From positions 1 to 64,000 of the forward strand of contig NZ_LARW01000093.1 in assembly GCF_000971055.1 (NCBI RefSeq): a stretch of DNA of 64,000 bases. The letters run 5' to 3'. The notes under the pieces were generated by a model. It was not told the DNA's origin. It saw only the letters and a list, made by a program, of their open reading frames with translations, and did not search any database. Shown here in pieces: positions 8,167 through 14,871 of the stretch (position 1 is the first letter of the stretch; every line of letters begins with the position of its first letter). Made by a program: the position numbers and the translations under genes. This DNA is from Sphingomonas sp. SRS2. GTDB taxonomy: Bacteria > Pseudomonadota > Alphaproteobacteria > Sphingomonadales > Sphingomonadaceae.

Positions 8167-9336
8167 ATGAAATATTATGTGAAAGCGGCCTTGCCGCTTA
8201 CTCTCGCCGCAATGCTGATGGGGGGGTGCTCCGGGGGCGATCCTGCACCTGAGAAGGCTGAAAATGCTGAAAATGCAGCGGGCGCCGGGGAAAAAGGAGA
8301 ACATGCCGAGAAGGAAGGCGAGATCGACCTTAACCCCGACCAGATAAAGGCTGCAGGCATCGAACTGGTTCGTGCGGTACGCAGTGGTGGAGGTGCGTTG
8401 ACTTTGCCGGCGACGATTGAAGGTGATCCGCAAGGTATGCAGGTCGTTTCCGCAGCAATCGGTGGTCGTGTGGTTTCGCTTACACGCAATCTCGGTCAAT
8501 CGGTTGGTCGGGGGCAGACACTGGCGATCATCGAAAGCCGCGAGGCCGCATCGCTCAATGCAGAAATCGAAGCTTCGCGCGCGCGGTTGTCGCTTGCCGA
8601 ATCCAATCTGCGGCGCGAGCAGAGACTTTTCGATCAGAAGGTTTCTCCTGAACAGGATCTGATCGCGGCGCGGACCGCGGCGACAGAAGCCCGGATTTCG
8701 CTGCGTCTCGCACAGCAGCAGGTGTCGGCGGCGGGCGGTGGCGGCGGTGCGCTTAATCGCATTGCCATCACCGCCCCGCTTGCCGGTCAGGTGGTCTCGC
8801 GCAGCGTAACGCTGGGTCAGACAGTAGCAGCCGATGCGGAATTGTTCCGGGTTGCAAATCTCGGACGGGTCGCGGTCACACTTTCACTGGCACCCGCTGA
8901 CGCAGGCAAGGTGCGGCCCGGGTCTGAAATCGAGATCGTATCCGGTGCCCGCAAATCCGTCGCGAGGGTCGACTTTGTTTCGCCAATCCTTGACGAAGCG
9001 ACTCGTCTCGCGAGCGTCATCGCGGTCATCGATAATCGCTCAGGACAATGGCGGGTGGGAGAACCGGTCACTGCCTCGATCCGCTTGGCGGGTGGAACTG
9101 GAGCGGCATCGGTACTGGTGCCACAAAGTGCGGTACAAACCGTCGAAGGGCGGCCCACGGTGTTCGTGCGCACAGATCATGGTTTTCAGGCGACACCCGT
9201 TACGCTCGGCAGCCCGAGCGGGGACAACGTAGTCGTAACCTCGGGGCTTAGGGGCGACGAGCAGCTCGCTGGTCCTAACAGCTTCACCCTCAAGGCTGAG
9301 CTCAGCAAGGGCGAAGCGGAGCATGGCGGACATTAA
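8167..9336 (+). CDS. czcB: CzcB-type periplasmic adaptor (membrane fusion lipoprotein)
   Basis: This 389-residue protein has a lipobox LMGGC with the lipid-bearing Cys near residue 21, then an acidic, His-containing linker (residues 24-55). After that come a biotinyl-lipoyl-like half motif, an alpha-helical hairpin (about 140-200) and the beta-barrel/C-terminal domain of RND adaptors. It bridges CzcA and CzcC in the periplasm. AGGGGAACTG precedes the ATG. The charged linker could bind metal, as proposed for CzcB-type adaptors; that is inference. Confidence 0.9.
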   Translation: MKYYVKAALPLTLAAMLMGGCSGGDPAPEKAENAENAAGAGEKGEHAEKEGEIDLNPDQIKAAGIELVRAVRSGGGALTLPATIEGDPQGMQVVSAAIGGRVVSLTRNLGQSVGRGQTLAIIESREAASLNAEIEASRARLSLAESNLRREQRLFDQKVSPEQDLIAARTAATEARISLRLAQQQVSAAGGGGGALNRIAITAPLAGQVVSRSVTLGQTVAADAELFRVANLGRVAVTLSLAPADAGKVRPGSEIEIVSGARKSVARVDFVSPILDEATRLASVIAVIDNRSGQWRVGEPVTASIRLAGGTGAASVLVPQSAVQTVEGRPTVFVRTDHGFQATPVTLGSPSGDNVVVTSGLRGDEQLAGPNSFTLKAELSKGEAEHGGH

Positions 9337-9338
9337 TC

Positions 9339-12300
9339 ATGATTGATCGTATCGTCACATTTTCCGTCGAGCGGCGCTGGTTTGTGCTGCTCATGACGCT
9401 TATCGCCATGGTCATCGGAGGCTGGGCAATCGCTCGACTGCCGATCGATGCCGTTCCCGACATCACCAACAACCAGGTGCAGGTGAATATCACCGCGCCC
9501 GCTCTCTCGCCCGAGTTGGTCGAGAAGCAGATCGCCTTTCCGATTGAAACGGCGCTCGCAGGTGTGCCTGGCCTTGAATATACCCGCTCGCTCAGCCGCA
9601 ACGGATTTGCTCAAGTCACGGCTGTCTTCAGCGAATCGACCGACATCTATTTCGCACGTCAACAGGTCGCTGAACGGCTCAGGGTGGCCGAGGAAAACCT
9701 GCCCGACGGTGCCGTCCCGACTATGGGACCGATCGCGACGGGTCTCGGCGAAGTTTATATGTGGACCGTCCACTTCGAGCACCGCAAGGAGGACAAACAT
9801 AAGCCGGGCGAACCCGGCATGCAGCCCGATGGCAGCTACATAACGCCAGAGGGCGATCGGTTGGTAAGCGAGGCCGATCAGGCGACCTATCTGCGGACGG
9901 CGCAGGATTGGATCGTTGCTCCATTGCTGAAGAACACGCCTGGCCTTGCGGGCGTCGATTCCATTGGCGGATATGTGAAGCAGTTCCAGGTCATTCCTGA
10001 TGTGCAGCGGCTTGCCGCCCTGGGGCTGAATCTGACTGATCTCGCCCAGGCTCTTGAAGAGAATAATGTCGGCGTGGGTGCCGGCGTGGTCAATCGTGGC
10101 GGTGAGGGTCTCGCTGTCCGCTCCGATGCGCGTATCCGCAATATCGGCGAATTGGCCGGTACGGTCATTGCAACCCGCGAAGGCACGCCGATCCGGCTCG
10201 ACCAGGTGGCACAGGTGCGTCTCGGCCAGGCTATTCGGTACGGCTCGGCCTCCGAGAACGGCAAGGAGGTCGTGGTCGGCACCGCCATCATGCGGATTGG
10301 CGAGAACAGCCGCACCGTGGCCTCGGCGGTCTCTGAACGCCTTGAGGGGATTAATGCCTCGTTGCCGACTGATGTTGTGATCCAGCCGGTGCTCGACCGA
10401 ACAGCGTTGGTCAATTCAACGATCAAGACGGTTGCGAAAAACCTCACCGAAGGCGCACTGCTGGTCATCGTCGTGCTCTTCCTGCTGCTCGGCAACTTCC
10501 GGGCGGCACTGATTGCGGCATTGGTCATTCCAATTACGATGTTGATGACCAGTTTCGGCATGCTGCAAGGAGGCGTGTCGGCTAACCTGATGAGTCTGGG
10601 GGCGCTCGACTTTGGTCTGATCGTCGATGGCGCGGTTATCATTGTTGAGAACGCACTCAGGCGTATTGCGGAACGTCAGCATCATCTTGGACGAAACCTG
10701 TCGCTCGGCGAGCGGCTTGAGTCCGTTGTCCGCGCTGCGCGCGAAATGATCCGTCCGACCGTGTTCGGTCAGGCGATCATCATCCTCGTCTATGCGCCGA
10801 TGCTCACGCTTACAGGCGTGGAGGGCAAGACCTTCTCGCCAATGGCGCTCACTGTCATCATGGCGCTGGTCGGTGCCTTCGTCCTTTCGCTCACCTTCGT
10901 GCCAGCGATGCTCGCCATCTGGCTGTCGAAGCCGGTTGAGGAGAAGGAAGGCCGGATCATGTCCTGGCTCAAGCGCAAATATGAGCCGGGGCTGGATAAG
11001 GCGATGAAGCGGCCTACGCTCACCGTAGGCGTGGGTGTCGGCGGCTTCCTTGCAGCGATCTTGGCTTTCTCCTTCCTCGGACAGGAATTCCTGCCGCAGC
11101 TTGATGAGGGCGATCTTACCGCTCAGGTCTTGCGTGTGCCAGGAACGTCGGTCGACCAGAGTCAGGCGATGCAGTCCCGGATTGAAAGTGCGATCGGGAA
11201 GCTGCCTGAGGTAAAATTCGTGTTCTCGAAAACCGGTACGGCGGAACTGGCGTCCGATCCGATGCCACCCAACATCTCCGATACGTTCATCATCATGAAG
11301 CCGAAGGATCAATGGCCTGATAGCGGCCTTTCAAAAGCGGCGTTGATCGCAAAGGTCGAGAAGGTACTGGAAGGCTTGCCGGGCGGTGCTTTCGAGATCA
11401 GCCAGCCCATCCAGATGCGATTCAATGAGCTGATTGCGGGCGTCCGCGGGGATGTCGCTGTCAAGGTATTTGGTGACGACTTCGATGCGATGAATGCGAC
11501 GGCGAACCAGATCGCAGCGATCCTCCGCAAGACCGAGGGGGCAGCGGACGTTCGAGTGGAACAGACCCAAGGCTTGCCGATGCTCGACGTCCGTCCAAAT
11601 CGCGACGTCATGTCACGGCTGGGTATCTCAGCAAAGACTGTCCAGGATACCGTGTCCGCCGCTATTGGTGGCCGGAATGCCGGGATGATCTTTGAAGGAG
11701 ACCGGCGCTTCTTCGTCACTATCCGTCTGGAGGATGCGGCGCGAGCCGATCTTCAAACGCTGGCCCAGGTGCCTGTCCCGCTTCCGAGCGGTGGCTTCGT
11801 TCCGTTGCAAAGCGTGGCGGAGATCGGCGTTACCGATGGTCCCAATCAGATCAGCCGCGAGAATGGCAAGCGGCGGGTCGTGGTGCAGGCGAATGTGCGT
11901 GGCCGCGACGTCGCCGGCGTCGTCGACGACGCGCAAGCGATGATCGACAGCGAAGTGCGCCTTCCTCCCGGTCAGTATCTCGATTGGGGCGGGCAGTTCG
12001 AGAATCTCCGTTCGGCGAGCCAGCGGCTGATGCTGGTGGTGCCAGCGTGCTTCGCGCTCATCATGCTGCTGCTCTACGGAGCTTTGGGAAGCGTTCGCGA
12101 TGCGTTGATCGTGTTCACCGGTGTACCCCTCGCGCTGGTCGGCGGCGTTGCCGCCCTTGCTCTTCGTGGCATGCCCTTCTCCATCTCGGCAGCGGTCGGC
12201 TTCATCGCCTTGTCCGGTATCGCGGTGCTGAACGGCCTCGTCATGGTGACTTCGATCCAGGAACTCATGGCGAATGGGATGGATCGGGCGAAGGCGGCCT

Positions 12301-12581
12301 ATGAAGGCGCGATGATGCGTTTGCGTCCTGTGGTCATGACCGCGTTGGTCGCAAGTCTCGGCTTCGTGCCGATGGCAATCGCCACCGGATCGGGCGCGGA
12401 AGTTCAGAAGCCGCTTGCAACGGTGGTGATCGGCGGGTTGATTACAGCTACTTTGCTGACGCTGTTCGTGCTTCCGACCCTTTACGCCCGCTATGGGCGT
12501 AAAGAGATGGACGTTCCGAAAGACCGGACAGCGGATCAATCCGAAGGCGATGACAGCGGTCTGGTGGAAGCGCACCCATGA
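9339..12581 (+). CDS. czcA: CzcA-type heavy-metal RND exporter
   Basis: This 1080-residue inner-membrane proton antiporter has the usual 12 membrane helices and two large periplasmic loops. The TM4 signature DFGLIVDGAVIIVEN (near residue 424) matches the HME class that exports divalent Zn/Co/Cd/Ni-type cations, unlike the Cu(I)/Ag class. The length is normal. The metal actually exported cannot be fixed from sequence. Its stop overlaps the start of the following lipoprotein gene (ATGA), so the operon continues. A second full-length homologue is at 33103-36363. Confidence 0.92.
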   Translation: MIDRIVTFSVERRWFVLLMTLIAMVIGGWAIARLPIDAVPDITNNQVQVNITAPALSPELVEKQIAFPIETALAGVPGLEYTRSLSRNGFAQVTAVFSESTDIYFARQQVAERLRVAEENLPDGAVPTMGPIATGLGEVYMWTVHFEHRKEDKHKPGEPGMQPDGSYITPEGDRLVSEADQATYLRTAQDWIVAPLLKNTPGLAGVDSIGGYVKQFQVIPDVQRLAALGLNLTDLAQALEENNVGVGAGVVNRGGEGLAVRSDARIRNIGELAGTVIATREGTPIRLDQVAQVRLGQAIRYGSASENGKEVVVGTAIMRIGENSRTVASAVSERLEGINASLPTDVVIQPVLDRTALVNSTIKTVAKNLTEGALLVIVVLFLLLGNFRAALIAALVIPITMLMTSFGMLQGGVSANLMSLGALDFGLIVDGAVIIVENALRRIAERQHHLGRNLSLGERLESVVRAAREMIRPTVFGQAIIILVYAPMLTLTGVEGKTFSPMALTVIMALVGAFVLSLTFVPAMLAIWLSKPVEEKEGRIMSWLKRKYEPGLDKAMKRPTLTVGVGVGGFLAAILAFSFLGQEFLPQLDEGDLTAQVLRVPGTSVDQSQAMQSRIESAIGKLPEVKFVFSKTGTAELASDPMPPNISDTFIIMKPKDQWPDSGLSKAALIAKVEKVLEGLPGGAFEISQPIQMRFNELIAGVRGDVAVKVFGDDFDAMNATANQIAAILRKTEGAADVRVEQTQGLPMLDVRPNRDVMSRLGISAKTVQDTVSAAIGGRNAGMIFEGDRRFFVTIRLEDAARADLQTLAQVPVPLPSGGFVPLQSVAEIGVTDGPNQISRENGKRRVVVQANVRGRDVAGVVDDAQAMIDSEVRLPPGQYLDWGGQFENLRSASQRLMLVVPACFALIMLLLYGALGSVRDALIVFTGVPLALVGGVAALALRGMPFSISAAVGFIALSGIAVLNGLVMVTSIQELMANGMDRAKAAYEGAMMRLRPVVMTALVASLGFVPMAIATGSGAEVQKPLATVVIGGLITATLLTLFVLPTLYARYGRKEMDVPKDRTADQSEGDDSGLVEAHP

Positions 12582-13084
12582 CCTGGGCAGGTGAGCGCGC
12601 GGTTCGTAAGGTTGCGCTTCTCACTAGGCGGCGAGCGGCTTTGCTGCTCGCCGCCGCCACGGGACTAGCGCTCGCCGGATGCACGACCGGGCCTCCCCTC
12701 GCAAAAGGAGTCCACGCTTTTCCGAGCGAGCAGGTCGAGATATTCTGGGTGCGGGCTTACCCTCGGGCGGGTGGCGTTCTCGTTACGGGTAATGTGCGAC
12801 GAGCGAGCATGGCCCGGACAGTGCATTGGGGACATCTTCACGTCTCCGTCGATGTCTCCGGGGCTCACGGTCGGGTGAGCAGGGACACCCGCTGGACTGG
12901 TTCGCTTGCTACGCGTGTTCGACGTTCGGCGCGCTTTAGCGTGCTGATCCCCGGCGTGTCGATCGAAACGGTTGAGTCGATCAATGTAGAATATCGCGGC
13001 GAGCGCGATCCTCCAACACCACCCGAGCCATCAGACGGGGCGGCGACAATCTCGATGCATGACGGCAAGCGAGAGCGGATGTGA
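12578..13084 (+). CDS. Lipoprotein of unknown function coupled to czcA
   Basis: This 168-residue protein begins with a basic stretch and a lipobox LALAGC (Cys near residue 34). The mature part is rich in beta-strand patterns (for example VEIFWVRAYPRAGG and FSVLIPGVSIETVESINVEY), suggesting a single beta-sandwich domain. It overlaps the czcA stop by four bases. I do not recognise the family. As an envelope lipoprotein translated with the pump it may assist assembly or metal handling, but nothing in the sequence shows which. Confidence 0.7.
   Translation: MTWAGERAVRKVALLTRRRAALLLAAATGLALAGCTTGPPLAKGVHAFPSEQVEIFWVRAYPRAGGVLVTGNVRRASMARTVHWGHLHVSVDVSGAHGRVSRDTRWTGSLATRVRRSARFSVLIPGVSIETVESINVEYRGERDPPTPPEPSDGAATISMHDGKRERM
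12627..12655 (+). other. Perfect 10-bp inverted repeat inside the signal peptide codons
   Basis: GGCGGCGAGC at 12627-12636 pairs exactly with GCTCGCCGCC at 12646-12655 across a 9-base loop. In mRNA this would be a very stable hairpin about 50 bases after the start codon of the lipoprotein gene. No T-tract follows, so it is not a classical terminator. It may only reflect Ala/Arg codons in a signal peptide. Confidence 0.45.
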
Positions 13085-13129
13085 GTAGTCACGTATACGC
13101 TCGCGCCGGCGTGAAAGGTCACATTGGCG

Positions 13130-13639
13130 ATGGAAGAAGAAACCAGTTTCACGATCAATATGTCCCCGATCAGAGTCTGGTCTCATCTGACCGATTTCAA
13201 GTCGTTTACTCTGTGGCACCCAATTTATTGTTTCGAAGAGGTAGAGGCCGAGCCCGACAAGCCTATGCCGCTGCGTTACGCGCTGTTTCGGGGCCAATAT
13301 CGCATAAAAGCGGAAGCGACGCTCATTTTGGCCGAGAAACCGGATCGGATCTGCTGGACGATCGGGATCAGCGGCATGGTTATCTATGATGAAACTTATA
13401 CGTTTAAAAGTGTCGGTTCGGGTTGTGAAGTTCGACATGCAGTGAATTATCGGGGCCTATTTGGCCGCATCATGAGCATGTTCTCCAAGCGGGGGCTGCG
13501 TGCGACGCTGCGCGCCGAAGACGGCGCATTTGTCCGATTCTTGAAGAAGGAGATGCGCAGCGCTGGGTCCGTGCCGAACCGGCAGCGGCGGCGTGCCCAG
13601 GCTGCGCGACATGCCCGGAAGGCGGCCAACGATGGATGA
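13130..13639 (+). CDS. SRPBCC-superfamily protein in czc module 1
   Basis: This 169-residue protein has the layout of the START/SRPBCC helix-grip fold. An N-terminal beta-strand and helix carry the PxxVWxxLTDFxxxxxWHP pattern (about residues 10-27), several strands follow, and a long basic C-terminal helix closes it. SRPBCC proteins bind hydrophobic or small ligands in a deep pocket. The ATG at 13130 has AAAGG upstream; a TTG two codons earlier is possible. The gene overlaps the CDF gene by eight bases. A homologue lies downstream of the second czcA (32111-32608), which suggests a conserved but unassigned role with these pumps. Confidence 0.75.
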   Translation: MEEETSFTINMSPIRVWSHLTDFKSFTLWHPIYCFEEVEAEPDKPMPLRYALFRGQYRIKAEATLILAEKPDRICWTIGISGMVIYDETYTFKSVGSGCEVRHAVNYRGLFGRIMSMFSKRGLRATLRAEDGAFVRFLKKEMRSAGSVPNRQRRRAQAARHARKAANDG

Positions 13640-14225
13640 AGCGCGTTCCAAGCGGCGAACTTTGTGGATCGTCCTCATTCTTAATGCTGGAATTTCCGCA
13701 GCATTCTTCGTCGTCGGTTTGACGGGGGACTCAAGCGCGCTGATCGCCAATGGTGTCGACAATCTTTCCGACGCTCTTGTCTATCTGCTGAGCCTGATCG
13801 CGCTAAGTCGGGGCGCCCTTTGGAAAACGCGTGTTGCGAGCGTTTCAGGCGTGATGCTTCTCCTGTTTTCGCTCGGTATCCTACTCGATGTGGGGCGGCG
13901 CTATGCGTATGGCAGCGAGCCCATAGGATCGGCGATGATGGCGATGTCTGCGGGCGCAGCGATCGTCAATTACATCTGCCTTCGGCTTCTCCAGAAGCTT
14001 GAGCAACCCGATGTGGCGTTGCGAGCTGCAACGACTTTCAGCCTCAACGACTTCATCTCCAACGGCGGTATTCTCATTGCGGGCGGTCTTGTGCTTTGGT
14101 TTGAGACCAACTGGCCCGATCTGATCGTCGGTTTTCTCACTGCGCTGATTGCCATGAAAGGCGGCGTAGAGATCCTTGCCGATGCTCGTGCAGAATCCCG
14201 GCGGAAGGGGCACCAGAAATCATGA
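13632..14225 (+). CDS. Cation diffusion facilitator-like transporter
   Basis: This 197-residue protein keeps the CDF membrane domain. It has about six helices, with GDSSALIANGVDNLSDALVY in TM2, where the D..xxD pair forms the metal site, and FSLNDFISNGG in TM5 supplying the second half. It ends shortly after TM6 and lacks the usual cytoplasmic C-terminal domain, so it is a short CDF. It would exchange cytosolic Zn/Co-type cations for protons. I chose the ATG at 13632, inside the end of the SRPBCC gene. The paralogue at 59044-59649 has the same short build. Confidence 0.85.
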   Translation: MDEARSKRRTLWIVLILNAGISAAFFVVGLTGDSSALIANGVDNLSDALVYLLSLIALSRGALWKTRVASVSGVMLLLFSLGILLDVGRRYAYGSEPIGSAMMAMSAGAAIVNYICLRLLQKLEQPDVALRAATTFSLNDFISNGGILIAGGLVLWFETNWPDLIVGFLTALIAMKGGVEILADARAESRRKGHQKS

Positions 14226-14298
14226 GACGGCGCGCAGACATATGCGAAAGCAGAACGATCGCCGAAGCTCGCAGCGGGTTCCTTCGGGGACGCTCCCC

Positions 14299-14372
14299 CA
14301 CCATCGTCTCCCCCGGGCGGTGGTGTGAGAAGGAGCCGCGCCGTGGATGCCTTGCCCCAGGTGTCCACGGCG
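14299..14372 (+). ncRNA. Structured leader element, copy 1, upstream of MliC-like lipoprotein/P1B-4 ATPase genes
   Basis: Stem one pairs CACCA (14299-14303) with TGGTG (14321-14325) and can extend inward to 11 pairs with wobbles, closing a CCCCC loop. The linker TGAGAAGG (14326-14333) and AGCCG follow. Stem two pairs 14339-14351 with 14360-14372: 13 pairs including two G-U, with an 8-base loop. It ends 28 bases before the lipoprotein ATG. A matching element with compensatory changes lies at 31892-31963 before the homologous genes. No T-tract follows, so a plain terminator is less likely. I do not recognise a known riboswitch class; the ligand and even transcription are unproven. Confidence 0.6.
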
Positions 14373-14400
14373 AAGGATTTGGCGAAGGTTGGATGTAGCT

Positions 14401-14820
14401 ATGCTGGCTCGACTTCGTTCACACCGCAGTCTTTACCTCCGGCCCTTGGCGCTACTGGGTATGGGAGCGCTGCTTCTGGGCAATGCCGGTTGTTCTTCGC
14501 CGACTGATGACTCCACCGATGGAAATCAGGCTCGGACCTCGGTAGCGGGAATGATCGGTCAGCATCTTTACATCTGCGAAGATGGAACGAAAGTCGATGT
14601 CGATTTTCTGGGTGATGGCCTGACACTTGATCTCACGATTCTGCCCGATGGCGAGACCAGAAGGCTGATTTCACCGGGAACTGGTGTGCCCTTTTTCGGT
14701 GACGGTATTAATCTACAAATTGTCAGTGGAAAGATACTGATCCTTCGCCCCGACATTCCGGCAAAAGCGTGCCGCCGAGTGAAGACTGACGCTTCCCAGG
14801 ATAAGCTGCATCCTAATTAG
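14401..14820 (+). CDS. MliC-like lipoprotein paired with P1B-4 ATPase, copy 1
   Basis: This 139-residue protein has a signal peptide and lipobox NAGC (Cys near residue 31). The mature domain has the order Y-x-C-x-D-G, VDVDFLGDGLTLDL, a Pro-Gly turn, a GDG segment and a final Cys before a basic tail. The two cysteines could form a disulfide. The layout resembles the small beta-barrel of MliC lysozyme-inhibitor lipoproteins, but the signature MliC C-terminal motif is not obvious. The ATG at 14401 starts the signal peptide. Two homologues occur in this window (25140-25547, 31445-31870), each next to a metal transporter gene. A role in periplasmic metal handling is inference. Confidence 0.65.
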   Translation: MLARLRSHRSLYLRPLALLGMGALLLGNAGCSSPTDDSTDGNQARTSVAGMIGQHLYICEDGTKVDVDFLGDGLTLDLTILPDGETRRLISPGTGVPFFGDGINLQIVSGKILILRPDIPAKACRRVKTDASQDKLHPN

Positions 14821-14871
14821 ACGCAGCGTCGTTACACGATATGCCGTAGCGCCGCCAGACAGGACAAGGTG

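Noticed and set aside
8258-8265. Extra TGAGAAGG occurrence (also one near 33508-33515)
   Set aside because: Both lie inside coding sequence and lack the flanking stems of the leader element, so they are chance matches.
14273-14294. Hairpin with TTCG loop after the CDF gene
   Set aside because: The stem has a two-base bulge and no T-tract; it may be part of the larger leader fold but is not conserved in copy 2.
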